From Pasteurellaceae bacterium (GTDB lineage Bacteria > Pseudomonadota > Gammaproteobacteria > Enterobacterales > Pasteurellaceae), in contig JAUNAB010000002.1 in assembly GCA_030527795.1 (NCBI GenBank), positions 1-64,000 on the forward strand: 64,000 bases of DNA, in the 5' to 3' direction. Below, piece after piece: positions 19,570 to 27,486 of the stretch. Numbering within the stretch: the stretch's first letter is position 1; each line of letters opens with the position of its first letter. A program made the translations under genes and the position numbers. The notes under the pieces are model-generated. The model searched no databases, was not told where the DNA came from, and worked only from the letters and a program-made list of their open reading frames with translations.

Positions 19570-20655
19570 TTAGTCTTCGCCCCAAACTTCGCGAGCGATC
19601 TCTTCAACCAAACGCACTTTCGCCCATTGTTCCGCTTCGCTCATAATATTGCCTTCTTCCGTTGAGGCAAATCCGCATTGTGGACTCAAACAAAGTTGTT
19701 CAAGTGGCACATATTGTGACGCGTCTTGAATACGCCCTTTGATAACCTCTTTATTTTCCAGCGTTGGAAATTTGGAACTCACTAACCCTAAAACCACACG
19801 TCCTTTGTTACCTGCAAAGTGTTTCAATGGCTCAAATCCGCCTGAACGTTCATCATCATATTCAAGGAAATAACCATCAAATTGCGTTTGAGCGAAAAGG
19901 GCGTCGGCAATCGGATCATAAGCACCCGATAATAAATAAGTTGAACGAAAATTACCACGGCAAACATGCGTGGTAATTGCCATACCCGCAGGTTTATCCG
20001 CTAATACAACTTGAATATTTTCAAGGGCTTGTGCTTTGTCTGCTTCAAATTCAGGTTTAAGATAATTGTTGCACAACGATCCCCAATACACATCATCAAA
20101 TTGCAAATAGCGACAGCCCGCATCATAGAACGCCTGAATAGCTTCTTTATACGCTTGTTGAACATCTTTAGCAAAGGCTTCACGATTAGGATAAACGCCC
20201 GTATCCCATTGAATTGGATACATTAATTGGTTTGGGCTAGGAATGGTATATTTCACAATTCCACGCCCTGCGACAATTTGATTTAACTTTTTAAAATGTG
20301 CAATAAACGGGTGTTCTGGGTTCCAAGATACCTTGCCACAACAACGCGTATTATATGCACGGGTTTCCACCCCGTTGAACTTATAGCCGTGTTCTGGTGT
20401 ATAACCTTCAATGCCATTTAAGTTTTCCAAAAAATCAATATGCCAAAAGGCACGGCGAAATTCGCCATCCGTAATCACTTGGATTCCCGCATCTAACTGA
20501 TCTTGCACCAATTTAGCAATCTCGTGATCTTCCACTTCCGTTAATTTCTCACGAGTTATCTCGCCATTGGCAAACTGCACTCGTGCTTGTTTCAACGCTT
20601 CGGTTCTTAAATAACTGCCTACAGTATCCGCATGCAATGGTAAAATCTTACTCAT
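19570..20655 (-). CDS. MetE C-terminal-domain-like methyltransferase (YxjG/YxjH type)
   Basis: A 361-residue protein equivalent to the catalytic half of cobalamin-independent methionine synthase. Zinc-site residues are visible in THVCRGNF (His-x-Cys) and in SPQCGFAS near the C-terminus. The N-terminus HADTVGSYLRTEALKQARV and the ITDGEFRRAFW segment are typical of the YxjG/YxjH group. The folate-binding N-terminal half of MetE is absent, so the methyl donor is probably not methyltetrahydropteroyl-polyglutamate. AAGGAGG precedes the ATG. It follows the TPR gene by 29 bp and could be cotranscribed with it. Confidence 0.88.
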   Translation of the reverse strand: MSKILPLHADTVGSYLRTEALKQARVQFANGEITREKLTEVEDHEIAKLVQDQLDAGIQVITDGEFRRAFWHIDFLENLNGIEGYTPEHGYKFNGVETRAYNTRCCGKVSWNPEHPFIAHFKKLNQIVAGRGIVKYTIPSPNQLMYPIQWDTGVYPNREAFAKDVQQAYKEAIQAFYDAGCRYLQFDDVYWGSLCNNYLKPEFEADKAQALENIQVVLADKPAGMAITTHVCRGNFRSTYLLSGAYDPIADALFAQTQFDGYFLEYDDERSGGFEPLKHFAGNKGRVVLGLVSSKFPTLENKEVIKGRIQDASQYVPLEQLCLSPQCGFASTEEGNIMSEAEQWAKVRLVEEIAREVWGED

Positions 20656-20684
20656 TTAATCCTCCTTAATGATCAATAATCTCT

Positions 20685-22280
20685 TTATTTATTTTTAAAT
20701 GGTTTATTGGATAACCTTACAATAGGTTTTTCTAACATTATTTGGAACATACCTTGTTTATCTACAGCACCAGAAGAAAGATAAATTTTTTTAATATTAT
20801 CTCTAACTGGCTCTGAGTACTCAACATAAATTGAATTTTCTTCTTTATTATGCGGTATATGCTTAGTAAACTCAGTAATATAAATCATTCTACATTCTTG
20901 TTCATCTTCAAAGCCATAATGCTTAATTAAATAACGTAATGGTAAAAGAATAAAATTAATAGTAGAAATAATTTCACTTCTAAACTCCCAATCAACTTTA
21001 CATTCATCATTATTCAATCTTTTAAACAGTTTACGTAATATTTCTTTATAAATATATTCAAGAGTCTTATAAATCTTTTCAGTTTTTTCTTTAATTTTAC
21101 CCTTATATTCATCCCAACACATTTCAATCGTTTCTCTATCTTTACCATTCATCTCTTCAAAAAATGTATATTTATCTCGATGAGCTATTGAAATATAACC
21201 ATTCTCAGGTGATAAATAAATACAACGATATAAATGTAAAGGTCCAATAGCATTAGATGATTCGTTATCATTTTTGTTATGTGAATCTGATACATTTACA
21301 AAAATTTTCTCATTCACTTGTTTTTTTAAGTTCTCAAATGGATTAATAGATGAATTAAGAAAATCTGTTTCTTTGCTAAAAAATCCTTTACCAAACACTA
21401 AACTTACACCTAAGGCTTCTTTATTGTCTTCTTTCCCATATAACCGAAATTGATTTAAACTATCATGATTAAAGGTAAAACAACTTATAAATGGAATAAG
21501 AGAAGGGAGCATATTTTGTTGCTTATCTAAATCATATTTATCCAAAAACTGATATAATACTTTTCCTTCCGTTGGATCATTCACTTTATGCAAAGCATTA
21601 AGACGAAAAGTGGGAATTTCTTTTTCATCAGGTTCCAATAAACTGTATGCAATTTGACAACGAGTATAATGCGCAAACCGCTTTTCATATGTTATTGTAT
21701 CATCAGAAATAATTAGTTCGTTCAATATTTTTACTACATCAGTATATAATTTATTAAGCTGATCAGAGAAAACCGCTCCATCTCCATTGTCAGTTTGAAA
21801 AATATTTAAAATTTTAATTTTAGACTCAGACTCATAATAATAATTTACCTTAGCATTGGTAAAGGCGTTAATAGCTTCGTCTATTTCTCCTTTTTCTTTT
21901 AAAGTAACACCTAAGTTAAATTGTGCCATCGCATATTGCTCTTTTATCTCTTCAGGTACGCACTTATATGCTTTAATGGCTTCGTCTATTTCTCCTTTTT
22001 CTTTTAAAGTAACACCTAAATTAAGTTGTGCCTTCGCATATTGCTCTTTTATCTCTTCAGGTACGCGCTTATATGCTTCAATGGCTTCGTCTATTTCTCC
22101 TTTTTCCTCTAAAACAACACCTAAGTTAAATTGTGCCTTCGCATATGGCTCTTTATTTATAGGGGAAACTTGGGCTAATAATTCTATTACCTTATCAATA
22201 TATTTCTTCTCATAATGCTTATATGCTGCTTTTAATAGTTGTTCATCCTGTTCCTGGCTTTGTTGGTTAGTATTAGTCAT
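20685..22280 (-). CDS. TPR protein with a DUF2971-like C-terminal region
   Basis: A 531-residue soluble protein that I cannot assign to a known gene. The N-terminal third has three near-identical 35-residue TPR-like units (46-80, 81-115, 116-150; the second is YAKAQLNLGVTLKEKG...). From about 200 on it resembles DUF2971: HYT at 204-206, RLNALHKVNDPTEG at 226-239, ISCFTFNHDSLNQFRLYG at 265-282, and EDEQECRMIYI near the end. No signal peptide or membrane segment is seen. AAGGAG precedes the ATG. The lack of uptake-like repeats inside and AT-rich wording may point to transfer. Enzymatic role is unknown. Confidence 0.7.
   Translation of the reverse strand: MTNTNQQSQEQDEQLLKAAYKHYEKKYIDKVIELLAQVSPINKEPYAKAQFNLGVVLEEKGEIDEAIEAYKRVPEEIKEQYAKAQLNLGVTLKEKGEIDEAIKAYKCVPEEIKEQYAMAQFNLGVTLKEKGEIDEAINAFTNAKVNYYYESESKIKILNIFQTDNGDGAVFSDQLNKLYTDVVKILNELIISDDTITYEKRFAHYTRCQIAYSLLEPDEKEIPTFRLNALHKVNDPTEGKVLYQFLDKYDLDKQQNMLPSLIPFISCFTFNHDSLNQFRLYGKEDNKEALGVSLVFGKGFFSKETDFLNSSINPFENLKKQVNEKIFVNVSDSHNKNDNESSNAIGPLHLYRCIYLSPENGYISIAHRDKYTFFEEMNGKDRETIEMCWDEYKGKIKEKTEKIYKTLEYIYKEILRKLFKRLNNDECKVDWEFRSEIISTINFILLPLRYLIKHYGFEDEQECRMIYITEFTKHIPHNKEENSIYVEYSEPVRDNIKKIYLSSGAVDKQGMFQIMLEKPIVRLSNKPFKNK
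21871..22185 (-). repeat. Three tandem 105-bp repeats encoding TPR units
   Basis: Units begin at 21871, 21976 and 22081, each with the same start (for example ATGGCTTCGTCTATTTCTCC). Divergence is only a few bases per unit. The unit length is a multiple of three, so gain or loss of a unit by recombination would keep the frame and change the number of TPRs. Confidence 0.85.
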
Positions 22281-22359
22281 AAAAAACTCCTTTGAACGTT
22301 GGAATTACTAAATAGTTAATTTAAATTATTCTACTGATATCACAAATAACTTGCTATTT

Positions 22360-22394
22360 CCGCGGTCAAAATTTCACGCGGATTTTTGACCGCG
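22360..22394 (-). terminator. Uptake-repeat hairpin terminator after sotB
   Basis: CCGCGGTCAAAA pairs with TTTTGACCGCGG. The promoter-proximal arm overlaps the final codons of sotB. The left copy has T instead of A before the core. Confidence 0.65.
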
Positions 22395-22397
22395 GTT

Positions 22398-23576
22398 TTA
22401 GGCTTTTGGGGTACGATATTTGAAATAATTAATTATAAATAAGCACAACCCAATTAGTGCGAGTATTGCACCAAATTGCCCAATATGTGGCAGCCCCCAT
22501 TGTTGCATCACTTGCCCACCAATTAACGCACCACCACCAATGCCAATGTTATAAATTCCTGAATAAATTGCGGTTGCTACATCGGTAGCATCGGGGGCAA
22601 GTTGTAGCACTCTCATTTGCAAACTTAAGCCCAACGATGAAATGCCAATGCCCCAGATAAAGATTAGAACGTAAACCAGTCCATTATGGGTGCTGACAGG
22701 CAATAGCAACAAAAGCGATACGCTAAGTAACAAGGTAGAGAAAATCAAAAAACCGATTGGCATTCGGCGGTAAATTTGCCCAAACAGCAAACTTGCCACA
22801 ATGCCCGATAAACCAAACACTAATAAGACCGCGGTCGTTTCGTGTTCGCTCATTCCACTGATTTTTAGCATAAAGGGTTCAATATAGCTATAAGCCGTAA
22901 AATGAGCAGACACCACAATAATGGTTAACAGATAAATTCCAAGTAACAATGGACGCTTCATTAATAGTGGTACGCTGTCCAATGCGCCTGCATTTTTACT
23001 TGGCAAACGGGGCAACAATTTTGCTAACAACAACATTACGATCAATGCGATCACACCAATCGTGCCGAAAGTAACACGCCAATTAAATGCTTGACCAAGA
23101 ATCCGCCCAAGCGGTAAGCCTAATACCATCGCTAAAGCACTGCCCATTGCTAATAGACCAAGGGCTTGGGTTTTCTTGCCTTCGGGGGCGATGCGTAAAA
23201 CTAATGCGCCGGTAATTGACCAAAAAATTGCGTGGGCAAACGCAATACCGATCCGCGAAATCAACAAGACGGTATAATTCCACGCACAAGCCGATAAAAT
23301 ATGGCTCGCAATAAATAATCCAAATAGTACTAACAATAGCCCCCGTCGCTCAACCTTGGCGGTTAAAAGCATAAAAGGCAACGACATTAAAGACACCACC
23401 CACGCATAGATTGTCATCATCCAACCGACTTGCTCCACGGGCATCGCAAAACTTTGTGCAATATCGGATAATAAGGCAACGGGGATAAATTCGGTGGTGT
23501 TAAAAATAAAAGCGGCGAATGCCATAATAACAACGCGGAAATAAGCCATTTTTGGCGAAACTTGTTCAGACTGCAT
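22398..23576 (-). CDS. sotB: Sugar efflux transporter (SotB family, MFS)
   Basis: A 392-residue major facilitator with 12 predicted helices. It matches E. coli SotB closely: FNTTEFIPVALLSDIAQSF (25-43), ISRIGIAFAHAIFWSITGAL, LGLPLGRILGQ and LQLAPDATDVATAIYSGIYNIGIGGGALIG. SotB exports arabinose, other sugars and IPTG-like compounds; the natural substrate here is unknown. Its ATG overlaps the stop of the upstream asmA-like gene by one base (TAATG), implying coupled translation. Confidence 0.9.
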   Translation of the reverse strand: MQSEQVSPKMAYFRVVIMAFAAFIFNTTEFIPVALLSDIAQSFAMPVEQVGWMMTIYAWVVSLMSLPFMLLTAKVERRGLLLVLFGLFIASHILSACAWNYTVLLISRIGIAFAHAIFWSITGALVLRIAPEGKKTQALGLLAMGSALAMVLGLPLGRILGQAFNWRVTFGTIGVIALIVMLLLAKLLPRLPSKNAGALDSVPLLMKRPLLLGIYLLTIIVVSAHFTAYSYIEPFMLKISGMSEHETTAVLLVFGLSGIVASLLFGQIYRRMPIGFLIFSTLLLSVSLLLLLPVSTHNGLVYVLIFIWGIGISSLGLSLQMRVLQLAPDATDVATAIYSGIYNIGIGGGALIGGQVMQQWGLPHIGQFGAILALIGLCLFIINYFKYRTPKA

Positions 23577-24904
23577 TACTTAAACTTCTCTTTAATAAAC
23601 TCTTTTAATTGATTTTGAAATACTTTATTGATTTTGACTTCATATTTTGGTTGATCGCAACGATCAAAAAAATGAATGGGTAAAGCGAATTGTTGGTATT
23701 TTTGCTCCTGTGGGCTTAAGGTGAGTTGAAAATCACATTGTTGATAGCGTAAATCTAGCTCACCTGAGCCTTTCAACGCCACTTGCTCCGCATCCATTGC
23801 GATATGATTGACCATGAGAAACATTGGATCAAAGGTAAATTCGGTGTCTAAATCCTGAAATGATGTTGTTATTGTGGCGGAAGGGTCGTAATTTAACGGA
23901 AAATACTGGCTTAATAATGCCAATAAATTAATCCCTTTGATTTTTCCATTGGCAATATGCAATCTCGCGTTTCCACGTTCAAATCGCCATTCCGTCTTCG
24001 CAAAGGGTGCAAAGGTCAGATACAAATTTCCGCTGACAGTGCCGTCCGCAAGCTCAGGAATATTCAATGTGCGTAAATATTTCCCCAAGGGCTGATCGGA
24101 AAAAGCAACCGCAATATCTTGCCCTTTTATATACTTCACGCTCACTTTTCCCGCCCCCAATAATTGCCCATTCCAACTCAATTTATTGTTTTCAGCACGA
24201 TATTCCCCCGAACTCTCGCCAAAATTTTCATTATTCAATTGAAGATCGGTTAAGCGATATTGAGTGTAATTTTTGCCAAGGGTAAATTCCCCTTTTGATA
24301 ACGCCATATCAATAGCTTGATTGTTGTAAATCGGCTGACTAAAGGCAAAGTGTAAAGTTACAGCATTAAGTTGTAACAGGCTTTCATCCCGATTGTTCTC
24401 TTGCCAACGCAATTCGCCACGAAATGATATTGCGTTTTTTGCAATATCCATTGCACTAAGCTCAATTTGAGTTGAGTTCAGCACAAATTCGGGATGCTGA
24501 AAAATATCACCGAGCAAAAATGAATGATTTGGCTGTGCAATAAATTGGATTTGAGTAAAATCCTCAGGGTTATTCACGTTATCCGACAACCAAAGCTGTC
24601 CATCTTTAATCGCAAATTTGGCAATTTCCATTTTGCCAAACAAGGCTTGCCACGGATTGAATTCAACACGCAAAAACGCAGCAAAAATTGACCGCGGTTT
24701 TTGCCCTATCACAGCAGAATACTGCACATTTTTTGCCGATAAACTCGGCACAGGTAAAAAATCAACCTCTAATTGTGCAACTTGTATGCCTTGCTGTTGT
24801 AATTGGGCAGTCACCTGTGTCAATAATTTGCCTTTTGCCACATAAATTAGGGTGACTAAAACAACGACAAATAACACCAAAACCGCGGTCAATTTTTTTG
24901 CCAT
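23576..24904 (-). CDS. AsmA-family protein
   Basis: A 442-residue protein with one N-terminal membrane anchor (about 4-23) and a long beta-strand-rich periplasmic body. The C-terminal part (GNLYLTFAPFAKTEW..., ANGKIKGINLLALL..., DLDTEFTFD and GSGELDLRYQQCDFQL) is typical of AsmA. AsmA-like proteins influence outer-membrane phospholipid or LPS assembly. It is shorter than E. coli AsmA (617). It lies between dcd and sotB. Two uptake-like repeats lie inside, one encoding LTAV at residues 4-7. Confidence 0.85.
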   Translation of the reverse strand: MAKKLTAVLVLFVVVLVTLIYVAKGKLLTQVTAQLQQQGIQVAQLEVDFLPVPSLSAKNVQYSAVIGQKPRSIFAAFLRVEFNPWQALFGKMEIAKFAIKDGQLWLSDNVNNPEDFTQIQFIAQPNHSFLLGDIFQHPEFVLNSTQIELSAMDIAKNAISFRGELRWQENNRDESLLQLNAVTLHFAFSQPIYNNQAIDMALSKGEFTLGKNYTQYRLTDLQLNNENFGESSGEYRAENNKLSWNGQLLGAGKVSVKYIKGQDIAVAFSDQPLGKYLRTLNIPELADGTVSGNLYLTFAPFAKTEWRFERGNARLHIANGKIKGINLLALLSQYFPLNYDPSATITTSFQDLDTEFTFDPMFLMVNHIAMDAEQVALKGSGELDLRYQQCDFQLTLSPQEQKYQQFALPIHFFDRCDQPKYEVKINKVFQNQLKEFIKEKFK

Positions 24905-24935
24905 TTTTTGTGCCTATATGCAATAAAAAATTGAG

Positions 24936-25517
24936 TTAATCCTGATTGATCCGACTCGCTACCGCACTTTGCTGATTTTTATATTTCGCATCACGGCGAG
25001 CATTATAAGGGCGTGCTGCATTGCCACTTAACACTTCAAAACTCAACGCACCAATAATCATATTTGGACGTAATGCTAAGGGCAATTTGCCTGAATTATA
25101 AAACTCCAAAACAATTTTGCCTTCCCAACCTGGATCGATTCGGTGAGCGGTAACGTGTACCATTAACCCCAAACGAGCTAACGATGAACGCCCATCTAAC
25201 CAACCAATGATATTCGCAGGCAATTTCACGGTTTCAAGGGTTGTGGCTAAAGCTAGAACACCAGGGTGCAAGAAAAAGGGTTCATTATCCGCAATCAAAA
25301 TTTCATCGCTCATTACACGTTCAAGCTGCGCACTGACTTCTTCACGAGGGCCACTTAAATCAATATAGGGTGCGGAATGTTCACGAAATACGCGAAAAGA
25401 GTTACCTAATCGCACGTCAATCGTTGCACCATTGATTTTGTCATTATCAGGGCGTGGCGTTAATGAAATAATGCCTTCGTCTAAATAACGTTCAATATCA
25501 CTATCGCAAAGTCGCAT
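24936..25517 (-). CDS. dcd: dCTP deaminase
   Basis: A 193-residue enzyme converting dCTP to dUTP, the main source of dUMP for thymidylate in Gram-negative bacteria. Catalytic Glu138 (IVLEFYNSG) and the nucleotide-binding segment GRSSLARLG (109-117) are in the same positions as in E. coli Dcd, which is also 193 residues. AAGGAT precedes the ATG. The gene follows udk by two bases, so the two pyrimidine-salvage genes form an operon. Confidence 0.96.
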   Translation of the reverse strand: MRLCDSDIERYLDEGIISLTPRPDNDKINGATIDVRLGNSFRVFREHSAPYIDLSGPREEVSAQLERVMSDEILIADNEPFFLHPGVLALATTLETVKLPANIIGWLDGRSSLARLGLMVHVTAHRIDPGWEGKIVLEFYNSGKLPLALRPNMIIGALSFEVLSGNAARPYNARRDAKYKNQQSAVASRINQD

Positions 25518-25519
25518 AA

Positions 25520-26176
25520 TTAATCCTTATTTTTCCCAAGCAAATGAAGAATTTGTGCTTTTAACATATTAATTGCAATGCGGTTTTTGCCACCGCGTGG
25601 GATCACAATATCTGCATATTGTTTTGAAGGCTCAATAAATTGCAAAAACATTGGACGCACAGTTTTACGATATTGCTCCACCACAGATTCCAAACTCCGC
25701 CCGCGTTCTTGCATATCGCGTTGTAAACGGCGGATAAAACAAATATCTAAGGGGGCATCAACAAAGACGGAAACCGAAACTTCATTACGCACACGTTCAT
25801 CCGTCAATAATAAAATACCTTCTAAAATGATGATTTTTTTCGGGGTAAAATGGGTTACTTTATCCGTTCGAGTATGCTCAACATAACTATAAATCGGAAT
25901 ATCTACCGTTTCTCCCGCTTTTAAAGCTTGTAAATGTTGAATTAATAAATCACGATCCATTGAGTTCGGATGGTCGTAGTTGGTTTTGGTACGGGTTTCA
26001 AAATCTAAATGGCTTTGGTCTTTGTAATAACTATCTTCCGAAATAATCCCGATTTCCTCGCAACCTAATTCTTCACATAATTCACGATGCACCGTTGATG
26101 CAATCAGGCTCTTGCCCGATGCCGAAGCACCAGTGATTGCGATAATAATACAAGCTGGGGGTTGTTTTGTTGACAT
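25520..26176 (-). CDS. udk: Uridine kinase
   Basis: A 218-residue P-loop kinase phosphorylating uridine and cytidine. Walker A is GASASGKS (16-23). The pyrimidine-binding region includes EDSYYKDQ and NYDHPNSMD. The lid region has [13 protein letters not shown]. Length is close to E. coli Udk (213). It diverges from the afu operon and precedes dcd. Confidence 0.95.
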   Translation of the reverse strand: MSTKQPPACIIIAITGASASGKSLIASTVHRELCEELGCEEIGIISEDSYYKDQSHLDFETRTKTNYDHPNSMDRDLLIQHLQALKAGETVDIPIYSYVEHTRTDKVTHFTPKKIIILEGILLLTDERVRNEVSVSVFVDAPLDICFIRRLQRDMQERGRSLESVVEQYRKTVRPMFLQFIEPSKQYADIVIPRGGKNRIAINMLKAQILHLLGKNKD

Positions 26177-26249
26177 AACGCTACCTCACAATAAAATGAG
26201 ATTTGATTATAGCAAAATTGATTTCATCGTGCTTAGGAATAAATGATTT

Positions 26250-26265
26250 TGTGAATTAGTTCACT
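26250..26265 (+). promoter_or_regulatory. CRP site of the afu operon
   Basis: TGTGA-ATTAGT-TCACT differs from the CRP consensus TGTGA-N6-TCACA at one position. A -10 element TATTAT lies at 26287-26292. With a start near 26299 the site centres at about -41.5, the class II activator position. This suggests catabolite control of afuABC and also argues against translation starting at 26298. Confidence 0.65.
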
Positions 26266-26345
26266 GTATTTTCCTTAAAATCTCGTTATTATATTCAATG
26301 ATATATCAATTAAATGTTTGTTTTCTCAATAAAAACGAGGTTAAT

Positions 26346-27389
26346 ATGATTTCACGAAAAAAAATTTCCTTTGCTATTTCAAGCCTATTTCTCACAACTA
26401 GCGTTCTTTTTTCAGCACAAGCCAATGCCAACGGGCGTTTGATCGTGTATTGTAGTGCAACCAATGAAATGTGTGAGGCGGTAACCAAAGCCTTCAGCGA
26501 AAAATATGATGTCAAAACTGCCTTTATTCGTAACGGCTCGGGGGCAACGCTCGCTAAAGTTGAATCGGAAAAAAATAATCCGCAAGCTGATGTGTGGTAT
26601 GGCGGTACATTAGATCCACAAGCCCAAGCCGCAGATATGGGGTTATTGCAACCTTATCAATCTAAAAATATTGAGCAAATTCAGCAACGCTTTCAAGATC
26701 CTGTCAAAACTAAAGGGCATTATGTTTCAGCGATTTATCTTGGTGTATTAGGCTATGGTGTTAATACCGAGAGTTTGAAAAAATTGGGTATAGAAAAAAC
26801 GCCACAATGCTGGAAAGATCTGACCGATCCGAAATATAAAGGAGCAGTGCAAATTTCTGATCCACAAAGTGCAGGAACCGCCTATACTGCATTAGCCACA
26901 TTTGTGCAGCTGTGGGGAGAAGATAATGCCTTTGATTATTTTAAACAACTCAGTCCTAATATATCGCAATACACTAAATCAGGGATGACTCCTGCACAAA
27001 ATACTGCTCGCGGTGAAACCACTATTGGTATCGGTTTTTTACACGATTATGCATTGTTAAAACAGCAAGGGGCACCGATTGAATTAGTCGTGCCTTGCGA
27101 AGGAACAGGTTATGAATTAGGTGGCGTCAGTATTTTAAAAGGTGCACGTAATCTTGATAATGCAAAATTATATGTTGATTATGTTCTATCAAAAGAAGGG
27201 CAAGAAGTCGCTTGGCGTCAAGGTAAGTCATTCCAAACCTTAACGAATACCACCGCGGAGCAATCTCCCGATGCACTTGATCCAACCAAACTCAAATTGA
27301 TTAACTATGACTTTGAAAAATACGGTCAAACCACAGAGCGCAAGCGTTTAATTGAAAAATGGGTCAATGATGTAAAATTAGCCCAATAA
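26346..27389 (+). CDS. afuA: AfuA-type periplasmic substrate-binding protein
   Basis: A 347-residue extracellular solute-binding protein (FbpA-like fold). The start is the ATG at 26346, with GAGGT upstream; an in-frame ATG 48 bases earlier would add residues before the signal peptide. Signal peptide about 1-28 (cut near ANA). The mature start GRLIVYCSATNEMCEAV and the region around DPQSAGTAYTAL fit the family. Long annotated as ferric-iron binding, AfuA of Actinobacillus pleuropneumoniae was later shown to bind sugar phosphates such as glucose-6-phosphate. I favour that role from the gene set and sizes (347/685/348). Confidence 0.85.
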   Translation: MISRKKISFAISSLFLTTSVLFSAQANANGRLIVYCSATNEMCEAVTKAFSEKYDVKTAFIRNGSGATLAKVESEKNNPQADVWYGGTLDPQAQAADMGLLQPYQSKNIEQIQQRFQDPVKTKGHYVSAIYLGVLGYGVNTESLKKLGIEKTPQCWKDLTDPKYKGAVQISDPQSAGTAYTALATFVQLWGEDNAFDYFKQLSPNISQYTKSGMTPAQNTARGETTIGIGFLHDYALLKQQGAPIELVVPCEGTGYELGGVSILKGARNLDNAKLYVDYVLSKEGQEVAWRQGKSFQTLTNTTAEQSPDALDPTKLKLINYDFEKYGQTTERKRLIEKWVNDVKLAQ

Positions 27390-27412
27390 TTACACATAAC
27401 AAAAGGAATTAA

Positions 27413-27466
27413 GTGAGTAAAAGCAAAAATAACGCCATTTTTGACCGCGGTTTTGCTTTTACTCAC
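27413..27466 (+). promoter_or_regulatory. Intercistronic hairpin between afuA and afuB
   Basis: GTGAGTAAAAGCAAAA (27413-27428) and its exact inverse (27451-27466) form a 16-bp perfect stem around a 22-nt loop that holds an uptake-like repeat. No U-run follows. Such hairpins commonly protect the 3' end of binding-protein mRNA or reduce readthrough, giving more AfuA than AfuB and AfuC. The role here is inferred. Confidence 0.65.
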
Positions 27467-27486
27467 TCATTATAATAAGAGAATTT

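Noticed and set aside
21871..22185. Repeats at 105-bp spacing as a CRISPR array
   Set aside because: The units are contiguous, in frame and encode TPRs. There are no unique spacers.
27413..27466. The afuA-afuB hairpin as a full terminator
   Set aside because: No U-run follows the stem on the plus strand, and afuB has no obvious promoter of its own after it.
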